DNA from: Gottfriedia sp002574545 | GTDB lineage: Bacteria > Bacillota > Bacilli > Bacillales > Bacillaceae_G | Length of the DNA stretch: 64,000 nt | NCBI GenBank assembly: GCA_052180195.1 | Contig: CP197469.1 | Direction: 5' to 3' (one strand) | In this document: one piece after another, positions 8,042-16,689 of the stretch | How positions within the stretch are numbered: position 1 is the stretch's first letter | How the letters are laid out: each line of letters starts with the position of its first letter | Program-made: the position numbers and the translations under genes | Notes under the pieces: generated by a model | What the model was told of the DNA's origin: nothing | Databases searched by the model: none | Seen by the model: only the letters and a program-made list of their open reading frames with translations

Positions 8042-10225
8042 ATGGAAATGAATGACAATTCTAACATTGCAAAGTGCCCGTTTAATCACGGTAGCACTAC
8101 TACTCCGAAATCAGCTGGTACAGTAAATAAAGACTGGTGGCCAAACCAGTTAAATTTGAACATTCTACATCAGAATGATCGAAAATCTAACCCAATGGAT
8201 GAAGAATTTAATTATGCAGAAGCATTTAAAAAGTTAGACTATCAAGCGCTAAAACAAGACCTTCATAATCTAATGACGGACAGTCAAGATTGGTGGCCTG
8301 CTGATTATGGACATTATGGTCCATTCTTTATACGTATGGCTTGGCACTCAGCAGGTACATATCGCACAGGTGATGGCCGTGGTGGTGGAGGAACTGGTAC
8401 ACAACGTTTTGCTCCACTTAATAGTTGGCCAGACAACGGGAATCTTGATAAAGCCCGACGACTGCTTTGGCCGATTAAGCAAAAGTACGGTAACAAGATT
8501 TCTTGGGCGGATTTATTTATATTAACAGGTAATGTTGCTATTGAATCAATGGGTGGAAAAACATTTGGTTTTGCAGGAGGTCGCGAAGACGTTTGGCACC
8601 CTGAGGAAGATATATACTGGGGTAATGAAACTGAATGGCTAGGGGATAAACGTTACACGGGTGATCGTGATCTTGAGAATCCACTGGCTGCTGTTCAGAT
8701 GGGTCTTATCTATGTAAACCCAGAAGGGCCAAACGGGAATCCAGATCCTATTGCAAGTGGTCGTGACATACGCGAAACGTTTGCTCGCATGGGAATGAAT
8801 GATGAAGAAACAGTTGCGCTAATCGCTGGAGGGCATACTTTTGGTAAAGCTCACGGTGCAGGAGACGCTGCTCATGTTGGACCAGAACCAGAAGCAGCTC
8901 CGATTCATACACAAGGCTTAGGTTGGCTAAGTACTTATGGCTCTGGTAAAGGTCGTGACACCATCACTAGCGGTATTGAAGGTGCTTGGACTGCAAACCC
9001 AACAAAATGGGATAATGGTTACTTTGATTTATTGTTTGGATATCAATGGTGGCTTACAAAAAGTCCAGCGGGTGCGTTTCAGTGGCTTGCCGTAAACCCT
9101 GCGGAGAAGGATCTTGCTCCAGATGCGGAAGATCCAACCGTTCGTGTTCCTACCATGATGACTACAGCTGATATGGCACTACGGTTTGATCCAGAATACG
9201 AAAGGATATCTCGCCGTTTCCATGAAAATCCAGAAGAGTTCGCTGATGCATTTGCTCGTGCTTGGTTTAAACTAACTCACAGAGATATGGGGCCACGTTC
9301 AAGATATTTAGGCCCAGAAGTCCCAGAAGAAGTTTTAATTTGGCAAGATCCAATACCTGCTTCTGAATATGAACTAACCGATGCAGAAGTTGAAAAAATC
9401 AAATTAATGATCCTGGATTCAGAACTAACAATTAGCGAGTTAATAAAAACTGCTTGGGCTTCTGCAAGTACGTTTCGTGGCTCAGATATGCGTGGTGGAG
9501 CGAATGGAGCTCGAATTCGTCTAGCTCCACAGAAGGACTGGGAAGTGAATCAGCCTGACCAACTGGCAAAGGTACTAAGTGTTCTAGAAAGCATACAAAA
9601 CCATTTACACAAAAAAGTCAGCATGGCCGATTTAATTGTACTTGGTGGTAGTGCCGCGGTAGAAAAAGCTGCACAAGATGCAGGTTTTAATGTAATCGTT
9701 CCTTTTACACCAGGACGTGGCGATGCAACACAGGAGCAAACGGATATAGAAAGCTTTGCAGTGCTAGAGCCAATTGCTGATGGTTTCCGTAACTATCAAA
9801 AGAAGCAGTATAATGTAAATTCAGCAGAGCTATTAGTAGATAAGGCACAACTATTAGGCCTTACCGCGCCAGAAATGACTGCTCTTATTGGCGGTTTGCG
9901 TGTACTAGGTACAAACTATAATGGCACACAACATGGAGTGTTTACTGATCGAGTAGGCTCACTTACTAATGATTTCTTTGTAAACTTGCTAGATATGGGA
10001 ATTGAGTGGACACCTGTTGATGGAGACGTATTCGAAGGACGTGATCGTAAGTCAGGTGAGATTGTACGTACAGCAACTAGTGTAGATTTAGTGTTTGGTT
10101 CAAATTCAGTACTACGTGCAATTGTAGAAGTGTATGCTCAAGACGATAACAAAGAAAAGTTTGTGCGTGACTTTATAGCTGCATGGGTTAAGGTCATGAA
10201 TGCAGATCGATTTGATCTCGTCTAA
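8042..10225 (+). CDS. katG: catalase-peroxidase
   Basis: KatG is a bifunctional heme catalase-peroxidase removing hydrogen peroxide in the cytoplasm. The 727-residue length is typical. The N-terminal half carries the distal triad Arg98, Trp101, His102 (RMAWHS), the proximal His265 (GGHTFGKAHG), and Tyr224 and Met250 at the right positions for the Met-Tyr-Trp adduct that gives catalase activity. The C-terminal half is the degenerate duplicated domain. AAGGAGG seven bases before the ATG is strong. The gene is much richer in G+C than its neighbours (two 60-base lines counted by hand: 32/60 at 9481-9540 and 30/60 at 9841-9900, against 21/60 in alkD 12661-12720), which may mean acquisition by transfer. 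Upstream, ATATAATGATTGCAT (7944-7958) is a poor match to a PerR box, four mismatches from consensus. Confidence 0.97.
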   Translation: MEMNDNSNIAKCPFNHGSTTTPKSAGTVNKDWWPNQLNLNILHQNDRKSNPMDEEFNYAEAFKKLDYQALKQDLHNLMTDSQDWWPADYGHYGPFFIRMAWHSAGTYRTGDGRGGGGTGTQRFAPLNSWPDNGNLDKARRLLWPIKQKYGNKISWADLFILTGNVAIESMGGKTFGFAGGREDVWHPEEDIYWGNETEWLGDKRYTGDRDLENPLAAVQMGLIYVNPEGPNGNPDPIASGRDIRETFARMGMNDEETVALIAGGHTFGKAHGAGDAAHVGPEPEAAPIHTQGLGWLSTYGSGKGRDTITSGIEGAWTANPTKWDNGYFDLLFGYQWWLTKSPAGAFQWLAVNPAEKDLAPDAEDPTVRVPTMMTTADMALRFDPEYERISRRFHENPEEFADAFARAWFKLTHRDMGPRSRYLGPEVPEEVLIWQDPIPASEYELTDAEVEKIKLMILDSELTISELIKTAWASASTFRGSDMRGGANGARIRLAPQKDWEVNQPDQLAKVLSVLESIQNHLHKKVSMADLIVLGGSAAVEKAAQDAGFNVIVPFTPGRGDATQEQTDIESFAVLEPIADGFRNYQKKQYNVNSAELLVDKAQLLGLTAPEMTALIGGLRVLGTNYNGTQHGVFTDRVGSLTNDFFVNLLDMGIEWTPVDGDVFEGRDRKSGEIVRTATSVDLVFGSNSVLRAIVEVYAQDDNKEKFVRDFIAAWVKVMNADRFDLV

Positions 10226-10261
10226 GAAAACTAGTGATATAAGAATAATAATATGCGATAA

Positions 10262-10296
10262 AAAAATCCTTCCTGATCAACTCGGGGAGGATTTTT
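10262..10296 (+). terminator. terminator of katG
   Basis: AAAAATCCTTCC (10262-10273) pairs with GGGAGGATTTTT (10285-10296) with one G-U pair and an 11-base loop; the stem ends in T. Confidence 0.85.
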
Positions 10297-10331
10297 CTTA
10301 AGAAAATTTTTTCGTCTATTATCTAAATACA

Positions 10332-10357
10332 AAAGGCCGTCATAAAGACAGACTTTT
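10332..10357 (+). repeat. decayed copy of the terminator hairpin found at 11168
   Basis: AAAGGCCGTCAT followed by AAAGACAGAC and five T resembles AAAGGCCGTCAT-ATAGACAGCC at 11169-11190, the terminator of the exporter gene. The two copies bracket the 52-base tandem array. This copy has lost part of its pairing. Confidence 0.5.
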
Positions 10358-10425
10358 TCAGAGTGTTGAAATAAAACATTGTCAATATAGAACAAAAGAA
10401 GTCTAAGTATATATTATCTAAACAA

Positions 10426-11120
10426 TAATTTGAAAGGTTCATACTCATAAGAGGTTCATGAGGAAGTAAACTAGCTAAAATTTGAAAGATACTTCCACAT
10501 AAAAGGTTCATGAGGAAGTAAACTAGCTAAAATTTGAAAGATACTTCCTCATAAGAGGTTCATGAGGAAGTAAACTAGCTAAAATTGAAAGATACTTCCT
10601 CATAAGAGGTTCATGAGGAAGTAAACTAGCTAAAATTTGAAAGATACTTCCTCATAAGAGGTTCATGAGGAAGTAAACCAGCTAAAATTTGAAAGATACT
10701 TCCTCATAAGAGGTTCATGAGGAAGTAAACCAGCTAAAATTTGAAAGATACTTCCTCATAAGAGGTTCATGAGGAAGTAAACTAGCTAAAATTGAAAGAT
10801 ACTTCCTCATAAGAGGTTCATGAGGAAGTAAACTAGCTAAAATTTGAAAGATACTTCCTCATAAGAGGTTCATGAGGAAGTAAACCAGCTAAAATTTGAA
10901 AGATACTTCCTCATAAGAGGTTCATGAGGAAGTAAACCAGCTAAAATTTGAAAGATACTTCCTCATAAGAGGTTCATGAGGAAGTAAACTAGCTAAAATT
11001 TGAAAGATACTTCCTCATAAGAGGTTCATGAGGAAGTAAACTAGTGAAAAATAGAAAGATACTTCCTCATAACAGGTTTATAAGGAAGTAAACCAGCTAA
11101 AATTTGAAAGTTCCTTACTC
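10426..11120. repeat. tandem array, 52-base hairpin unit, 13 copies
   Basis: Units begin (AGGTTCATGAGG) at 10452, 10504, 10556, 10607, 10659, 10711, 10763, 10814, 10866, 10918, 10970, 11022 and, degenerate, 11074; a partial unit precedes at about 10426. The period is 52, or 51 in the units at 10556 and 10763. Each unit holds an inverted repeat, ATGAGGAAGTA and TACTTCCTCAT, 21 bases apart, so each can fold as an 11-bp hairpin on either strand. Units differ at one site (AACTAGC or AACCAGC). The four-unit block 10556-10762 is repeated in the same order of variants at 10763-10969. No spacers exist, so this is not CRISPR. It fills the gap between the convergent katG and exporter genes and has no credible gene. 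Confidence 0.95.
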
Positions 11121-11167
11121 ACGACCAATTAGCGTAGTTGAGAAGCTCGTTTTTCAACATAATAAAT

Positions 11168-11194
11168 AAAAGGCCGTCATATAGACAGCCTTTT
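11168..11194 (-). terminator. terminator of the Fsr-like exporter gene
   Basis: AAAAGGC (11168-11174) pairs with GCCTTTT (11188-11194), with a further GTC/GAC pair inside. On the minus strand it follows the stop at 11213 by about 18 bases and ends in UUUU. Confidence 0.75.
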
Positions 11195-11212
11195 AAGAAA
11201 ATAAATTCCTAC

Positions 11213-12424
11213 TTAAACAGATTTTTTTCGATCATTTGGCAGCATAAAAGCTACTAAACCTAATAGTGGTAAGAAGCTACATAAATTCATTACAAATTTT
11301 AGGCTAGTCGCATCAGCAATTACACCTAATAATACTGCTCCTAGAGCACCCATCCCAAATGCTAAACCAACTATTAATCCACTTACTAAACCAACTTTAC
11401 CAGGAACGAGTTCTTGAGCGTAAACAACAATAACACTAAAAGAACTTGAACTAATGATTCCTATTAAAAATAATATTGGAATAACAGCCAGCAAAGAGAT
11501 ATGAGGTAATAATAAGGCTAATGGGAATGTACCGACTAGTGAAAATAAAATCATATTCCGTTTTCCGAAACGATCAGCTAGCGTTCCACCTATGAAAGTA
11601 CCAATTACACCTGAAATCATAAAGATAAATAAATACAATTGTGTGCTTTTAATTGATAAGCCATAACTTTTAATTAAGTAAAACTGATAATAATTACCAA
11701 TGCCTGCTGAGTACCACGAACGTGCAAATGTAATAAATACTAGGAGTATAATAGCAAATTTGACAGCTGATGTAATGTTGATGTTTTCAACTGAAGATTG
11801 ACTTTTATTTTTTAATTTAAACGGGTTTTCTTTCAGTTTATTTCGATACCATGTGGATACGTAAATTAAAACACAAATCCCAATGGCAGCTAAGAGCGTA
11901 AACCATGCAGCACCTTTTTGTCCTAGTGGTACGAAAATTAATGCTGTAAAGATTGGCGCCAGTGAGTTCCCTGTATTCCCTCCTACTTGGTAGATAGCTT
12001 GTGAGAGTCCTCTTTTTGAGCCAGACGCTAAAAACGCTACTTTTGAGCCTTCTGGATGGAAGATGGCAGAACCAATCCCAATTAATAGAACTGACAATAA
12101 TACAATAAATAAATTAGGTGCAAATGCTAAGCAAAGCATTCCTAATAAACTCGATGCCATTCCAATCGGTAAAAGAAATGGTGAAGGCTTTCGGTCTGAA
12201 AAAATCCCAAAAACGGGTTGCATTACAGAGGAAGTCATATTTAGCGCAAAGGCTATGAATCCAATTTCTGTATAAGTTAAATTCATTGTCTTTTCTAAAA
12301 TTGGAAATATGGCTGGTACAACTGCTTGCATAGAGTCATTTAATAAATGACCTAAACTGATTGCAAATAAAATTTGATACATTGTTGATTGATTAATAAC
12401 CTTTGTATTAACTGCTGGTTGCAT
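11213..12424 (-). CDS. MFS exporter, fosmidomycin-resistance (Fsr) type
   Basis: A 403-residue major facilitator protein with 12 predicted membrane helices. Its N-terminal part, SLGHLLNDSMQAVVPAIFPIL and IGIGSAIFHPEGSKVA, closely follows the Fsr family, whose E. coli member exports fosmidomycin. The substrate here is inferred only by family. The ATG at 12424 (MQPAVNT) has AAAGGAGG five bases upstream; a start at 12457 would place this site inside the gene. It is divergent from the AlkD gene, with a perfect 26-base palindrome between them. Confidence 0.85.
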   Translation of the reverse strand: MQPAVNTKVINQSTMYQILFAISLGHLLNDSMQAVVPAIFPILEKTMNLTYTEIGFIAFALNMTSSVMQPVFGIFSDRKPSPFLLPIGMASSLLGMLCLAFAPNLFIVLLSVLLIGIGSAIFHPEGSKVAFLASGSKRGLSQAIYQVGGNTGNSLAPIFTALIFVPLGQKGAAWFTLLAAIGICVLIYVSTWYRNKLKENPFKLKNKSQSSVENINITSAVKFAIILLVFITFARSWYSAGIGNYYQFYLIKSYGLSIKSTQLYLFIFMISGVIGTFIGGTLADRFGKRNMILFSLVGTFPLALLLPHISLLAVIPILFLIGIISSSSFSVIVVYAQELVPGKVGLVSGLIVGLAFGMGALGAVLLGVIADATSLKFVMNLCSFLPLLGLVAFMLPNDRKKSV

Positions 12425-12551
12425 AATATCCTCCTTTCCTATTGACTTATCTATCATAAACTAATCTTCGGAAAATTTACATAATTTTGCCTCATACACT
12501 TTTCATTAAACTTTATGCTCATTTATAATAGAAGAAATGATTAAAATAAAC

Positions 12552-12577
12552 TTAACTAAGTAGTACTACTTAGTTAA
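12552..12577. promoter_or_regulatory. perfect 26-base palindrome before alkD
   Basis: TTAACTAAGTAGT (12552-12564) is followed directly by its exact reverse complement (12565-12577). It lies 17 bases before the alkD ATG and just upstream of its ribosome site, after a probable -10 TATAAT at 12524-12529. It would suit a dimeric repressor of the alkD gene, or of both divergent genes. As RNA it could fold only as a hairpin with a strained loop. Confidence 0.6.
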
Positions 12578-12594
12578 ACGTTAGGGAGTGAATA

Positions 12595-13266
12595 ATGGAC
12601 AACTATTCAACAGAGTTAATGAGATTTTTTAAAGAACACAAAAATAATGAAAATCGTCACGCTATGGAAGCGTATATGAAAAATAGATTTACCTTTCTAG
12701 GAATAAAAGCACCAGAACGAAATGCACTCTTGAGACAGTTTAGATTGAGTAATGGTGAACCACCAAATTTAGAATCAATAATCGATATTTGGAGCTTAGA
12801 AGAAAGAGAATTTCAATATATTGCATTAACATGTTTAGATCGTCAGTTAAAAAAAGCAGAGCTAGAACGGATTAAATTATATGAACAACTTGTAGTTGAA
12901 AAGTCTTGGTGGGATACCGTTGATACAATTGCTGGACGATTAATTAGTTATCATTTATTAATCTATCCAGAGTTGATTGATGAGTACGCAAATAAATGGA
13001 TCTCTTCGGATAATATGTGGCTAAATCGAGTAGCGATATTATTTCAGATGAAATTTAAGGACAAAACTGACCAGGAGCGTTTATTTCATTACTGCCGTCT
13101 TCTCAAAGAAAGCAAAGAGTTTTTCATTCAAAAAGCAATAGGTTGGGCATTGAGAGAGTATTCCTATATCAATCCAAATGAGGTTGAATTGTTTATTATA
13201 CAAACTAATTTATCACCTTTAAGCAAAAGGGAGGGATTAAAATATATTGATAAATTAAAGAAATAG
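12595..13266 (+). CDS. alkD: AlkD-family DNA alkylation repair glycosylase
   Basis: A 223-residue all-helical HEAT-like repeat protein. AlkD removes bulky or positively charged alkylated bases without flipping them. The catalytic and DNA-contact residues of Bacillus cereus AlkD are all present at matching spacing: Trp106 and Asp110 (SWWDTVD), Arg145 (NMWLNRVAI) and Trp184 (GWALREYS). Length is slightly shorter than B. cereus AlkD. TTAGGGAGTG precedes the ATG. The gene is monocistronic, opposite the Fsr-like exporter; the palindrome at 12552-12577 sits in its leader. Confidence 0.9.
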   Translation: MDNYSTELMRFFKEHKNNENRHAMEAYMKNRFTFLGIKAPERNALLRQFRLSNGEPPNLESIIDIWSLEEREFQYIALTCLDRQLKKAELERIKLYEQLVVEKSWWDTVDTIAGRLISYHLLIYPELIDEYANKWISSDNMWLNRVAILFQMKFKDKTDQERLFHYCRLLKESKEFFIQKAIGWALREYSYINPNEVELFIIQTNLSPLSKREGLKYIDKLKK

Positions 13267-13328
13267 ATGTCGATTTTCCGGGAAATAACCGATCTAATTT
13301 AAGTAAAGACTATTGAAAAATAGGTTAG

Positions 13329-13357
13329 TTGAGACCTTATTCTTAAAAAGGTATAAT
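13329..13357 (+). promoter_or_regulatory. sigma-A promoter of the D,D-carboxypeptidase gene
   Basis: TTGAGA (13329-13334), 17 bases, TATAAT (13352-13357). The -10 is perfect and the -35 differs by one base. Transcription would begin about 100 bases before the gene. Confidence 0.7.
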
Positions 13358-13466
13358 AGGTGCATTATTGTTTTCAAACACTTCTCTATTATCAAGAGTG
13401 TTATTTAAATTTGAGTTATGTAACCTGTACAAAATAACTAAATGAAAAAAGTTCAAAGGAGATTTA

Positions 13467-14678
13467 GTGTTTATGAAATCGACTTTTAAAAATATGATTA
13501 AATTATGCCTTTGTTTTAGCTTAATTAGTGGCTTCTTTATTCAAAAAAATGTACATGCAGACGAAATAAACTTATTTAGTGATAAAGCAATTTCAATATT
13601 GGCCGATAGTGGGGAAGTAATTTATAGTAAGAACGCAAATAAAATTGATTTCCCTGCTAGTACAACTAAAATAATGACCGCAATGGTTATGATGGATCAT
13701 TTAAAAGAGATTGATAAAATTCAAATGACAAAAAGAAGTATCCAAGAAGAAAAAAGTAATTCCCAAATTCTTTTTTCTGAAGGAGAAGTTTTAGATCGAA
13801 ATACAGCTTTAAAGACAATGATGATTTTAAGTGCCAATGATTTAGCATATGCTATAGGTGAAAGAGTTGGCGGAAATATGGACCACTTTGTAAAAATGAT
13901 GAATGAAAAAGCTAAAATGATTGGCGCAAATCAAACAAATTTCATGAATCCGAATGGGCTTCACAATGTAAATCATTATACAACTGCTCATGATTTAGCT
14001 TTAATTACAAAAGAAGCTCTAAAATATCCATTAATTATGAAAGCAATGGGTACAAAAGCTGCTCATATTAGTACATCTAAGCAAAAGAATGTATATATTT
14101 ATAATCGTGGAAAAATGTTTAAAAATCCTTATTTTTATGCGGGGAAAACTGGTTATACTGATGCTGCTAGGAATACTTTAATTGAAATCGATAAAAAAGA
14201 TGGCCAAATGATTATTAATATTTTATTACGCTCATCAAAACCGCAATATCTACAAGATATTAAGTTATTAGATGCCTATGCATTTTCAAGAATCCATCAA
14301 AAAACGCTTATAAAACAACGTGATTGGCAAAAGGAATTAAAAATAAGAAATGATTTAATTCAAACAAAAATACCTAGCGATTTATCCTTTTTGACTGCAC
14401 TAGGCACGAATACAAATTACGATATTAAATTAAAACGGTTAAATGCAATAGATCAGTCATACAAGGAAAATGGAATATCCAAAAATCAGAAACTTGGACA
14501 AGTTGAAATATGGGCCAATAACGAAAAACTTTTCAGTACGGAGCTACTAGCTGCAAAATCATATGATCGACCGACAATACTCTCTCTGAATACTTTTATC
14601 ATAGCAGGAACGGTAATTTTACTACTGCTGTTTATATTTTTTATTACAAAACCTAAAAGGAAAAGAGAATATATGTAA
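13467..14678 (+). CDS. serine-type D-Ala-D-Ala carboxypeptidase (penicillin-binding protein 5/6 type)
   Basis: A 403-residue low-molecular-mass penicillin-binding protein that trims the terminal D-Ala of peptidoglycan stem peptides. A signal peptide covers about residues 1-31. The three active-site motifs are in order: SxxK Ser65-Lys68 (PASTTK), SxN Ser122-Asn124 (LSAND), KTG from Lys227. Unlike classic DacA, which uses an amphipathic helix, the C-terminus has one clear transmembrane helix (about 376-394) and a basic tail, the arrangement of Bacillus DacF/DacB-like proteins. It starts with GTG at 13467, five bases after AAAGGAG; an ATG six bases later has less good spacing. It shares a bidirectional terminator with pit. 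Confidence 0.88.
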   Translation: MFMKSTFKNMIKLCLCFSLISGFFIQKNVHADEINLFSDKAISILADSGEVIYSKNANKIDFPASTTKIMTAMVMMDHLKEIDKIQMTKRSIQEEKSNSQILFSEGEVLDRNTALKTMMILSANDLAYAIGERVGGNMDHFVKMMNEKAKMIGANQTNFMNPNGLHNVNHYTTAHDLALITKEALKYPLIMKAMGTKAAHISTSKQKNVYIYNRGKMFKNPYFYAGKTGYTDAARNTLIEIDKKDGQMIINILLRSSKPQYLQDIKLLDAYAFSRIHQKTLIKQRDWQKELKIRNDLIQTKIPSDLSFLTALGTNTNYDIKLKRLNAIDQSYKENGISKNQKLGQVEIWANNEKLFSTELLAAKSYDRPTILSLNTFIIAGTVILLLLFIFFITKPKRKREYM

Positions 14679-14679
14679 T

Positions 14680-14715
14680 AAAAAGGCGAAACGTAAAAAT
14701 ACGATTCGCCTTTTT
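14680..14715. terminator. bidirectional terminator between dac and pit
   Basis: AAAAAGGCGAA (14680-14690) pairs with TTCGCCTTTTT (14705-14715), then after one mismatch CGT/ACG. A and T flanks give U-tails on both strands, serving the convergent gene ends at 14678 and 14720. Confidence 0.9.
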
Positions 14716-14719
14716 ATCA

Positions 14720-15730
14720 TTAAAGTAAGATTAGTTTTAAAATTTGATAGAAAATTGCAGCTACTGTTGCTGAAATTGGAATTGTAATAATCCATGTAAT
14801 TACCATACGTTGAGCAGTGCCCCAGTTTACATCTTTAACACGTTGAGCAGAACCTACCCCCATAATAGAAGAAGAAATTACATGAGTAGTACTTACTGGT
14901 AAATGTAAAGCAGTAAATGTGAAAATAATAGCTGCAGAAGATAAGTCAGCTGCCGCACCATTAATTGGGCGAATTTTCATGATTTTTCCACCAACAGTTT
15001 TAATGATTTTCCATCCACCAACTGATGTACCAATAGCCATTGCCATAGCACAACCGATACGTACCCATAAAGGAACATCTGCGCCTGCTGGTTCAATTTT
15101 TGCAGCTATTAAAGCGATCATGATAATTCCCATAGCTTTTTGTGCATCATTTGTACCGTGAGTAAATGACTGTAAAGAAGCTGTGAAAATTTGGACTAAT
15201 CTAAAGCCTTTATTCGTCTTAGAAAGATTAGCACGTCGGAAAATAGTTGCTAAAATTGTCATAACGATAAATCCAATTGTAATAGCAATAACAGGGGAAA
15301 TTAATAAAGCTTCAATAATTTTAATAAAACCGTCCGCCTCTAAAACGCCAAATCCTTTTGCAGAGACAGCGGCACCTGCTATTGCACCAATGATTGCATG
15401 AGAAGAACTACTTGGAATACCAAAATACCAAGTTAATAAGTTCCAAAAGATACCGCCTAATAAAGCTGCAATTACGACAACTAGTCCATCTGAACCTTGA
15501 ATTGTAATCGGATCAACGATACCATTTGTAATCGTTTTTGCAACACCTGTAAAAGTAATCGCACCAATGAAATTCATTATTGCAGCTAATAAAATAGCTG
15601 TACGTGGCTTTAATGCTTTTGTTGAAACTGACGTTGCAATTGCATTAGCAGTATCATGAAATCCATTAATAAAATCAAACAGGAATGCAAAAATCACGAT
15701 TAAAATCGTAAGTAAATATAAATGCTCCAT
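14720..15730 (-). CDS. pit: low-affinity inorganic phosphate transporter (PiT family)
   Basis: A 336-residue membrane protein with about ten helices that moves metal-phosphate with protons. The duplicated PiT signatures are visible: GFHDTANAIATSVSTKALKP near residue 23 and FTHGTNDAQKAMGI near 190. The length fits the Bacillus PiT group. It lies 11 bases downstream of the DUF47 gene on the same strand, the standard pit operon order. Confidence 0.93.
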   Translation of the reverse strand: MEHLYLLTILIVIFAFLFDFINGFHDTANAIATSVSTKALKPRTAILLAAIMNFIGAITFTGVAKTITNGIVDPITIQGSDGLVVVIAALLGGIFWNLLTWYFGIPSSSSHAIIGAIAGAAVSAKGFGVLEADGFIKIIEALLISPVIAITIGFIVMTILATIFRRANLSKTNKGFRLVQIFTASLQSFTHGTNDAQKAMGIIMIALIAAKIEPAGADVPLWVRIGCAMAMAIGTSVGGWKIIKTVGGKIMKIRPINGAAADLSSAAIIFTFTALHLPVSTTHVISSSIMGVGSAQRVKDVNWGTAQRMVITWIITIPISATVAAIFYQILKLILL

Positions 15731-15741
15731 TTTATGACTCC

Positions 15742-16362
15742 TTACGCATTTCGCATGATAATTTGCTCAAGTGTGTTTGCTACATCCTGTGCACTATCAG
15801 CTACAGATTCTAGATTTTCGTAGATTTCTTTATACTGAATAATTTTAATTGGGTCTTTTTCATTCATAAATAATTGTTTAATTGATGTACGTAATAGCTC
15901 ATCACATTGAGACTCGTAATCCTTAATTTTAATTGCATGAACACGGATCTCTAATAATTTTTTATTTGAAAGTAATTTAACTGCATGTAAAATTTCTTCA
16001 ACAGCTTTTTGAAGAATATCAACGAATTTAACCATATATTCATCAGCAGACGTGATTGAATACATTTCAAATCGTGCTGAACAATGTTCGAATCCATCTA
16101 ATACATCATCCATTTTCATTGCAAGTTGTAAAATATCTTCTCGCTCAATTGGAGTAATAAAAGTTTTGTTTAATTCAACGATCAAAGAGTGAATAAATTT
16201 ATCACCTTTTGTTTCATATTCTTTCATTTCTTCTTGAAACTTCTTTAAGTCGCTTGCATTTTTTATTTTAAAATCAACGTAATACTTTGATGATACGTGC
16301 AAATTCTCTGCAATACCTAAAAGCTTTTCAAAGAATACATCCTTTTTTTGTCCAAAAAACAT
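15742..16362 (-). CDS. DUF47/PhoU-like Pit accessory protein
   Basis: A 206-residue helical protein of the DUF47 family (YkaA in B. subtilis), PhoU-like, thought to modulate the Pit transporter encoded next to it. Residues such as EREDILQLAMKMDDVLDGFEH are characteristic metal-binding-helix features. The ATG at 16362 (MFFGQKKD) has GGAGGA six bases upstream and gives the usual family length; a frame start at 16470 would add an unrelated N-terminus. First gene of the pit operon. Confidence 0.88.
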   Translation of the reverse strand: MFFGQKKDVFFEKLLGIAENLHVSSKYYVDFKIKNASDLKKFQEEMKEYETKGDKFIHSLIVELNKTFITPIEREDILQLAMKMDDVLDGFEHCSARFEMYSITSADEYMVKFVDILQKAVEEILHAVKLLSNKKLLEIRVHAIKIKDYESQCDELLRTSIKQLFMNEKDPIKIIQYKEIYENLESVADSAQDVANTLEQIIMRNA

Positions 16363-16531
16363 TATGATTCCTCCAACTAAAACATATAATTTATTATCAC
16401 CTTCACATTTGTCAGTTAATTTTATAATGTCAGAAACTATGTAAAAAATGTCGAAAAAAGTAAAGGTCACGTTAATAATAATAATTGGTTTTTGAAATTA
16501 ATCAATTAAAAACGTCTAATTAATTTACAAA

Positions 16532-16559
16532 TTTACAATATCTTTACATTCCTTTAACA
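16532..16559. promoter_or_regulatory. possible PhoP box array
   Basis: TTTACA (16532), TTTACA (16543) and TTAACA (16554) repeat at exact 11-base steps, the period and consensus TT(A/C/T)A(C/T)A of PhoP sites in B. subtilis. They lie between the divergent pit operon and the aldehyde dehydrogenase gene. The surrounding 327-base gap (16363-16689) is AT-rich with nothing else recognised. In such sequence a chance match is possible. Confidence 0.35.
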
Positions 16560-16689
16560 AAGTTAATATTTCGATTTCTACATTAGTTAATATAAGGAAT
16601 AGTATTCACAGAATAATTGACTTTATGTGAGATTTTAATTTAGCATAGGATTATTCGTTTAAACTATTGGACTTAAAAAGGATGTGATG

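Noticed and set aside
10323..10511. 62-codon minus-strand frame at the array edge
   Set aside because: Made of the decayed terminator and the start of the repeats, with no ribosome site.
10426..11120. CRISPR array
   Set aside because: Units follow one another directly with no unique spacers, have a 52-base period, and no cas gene is near.
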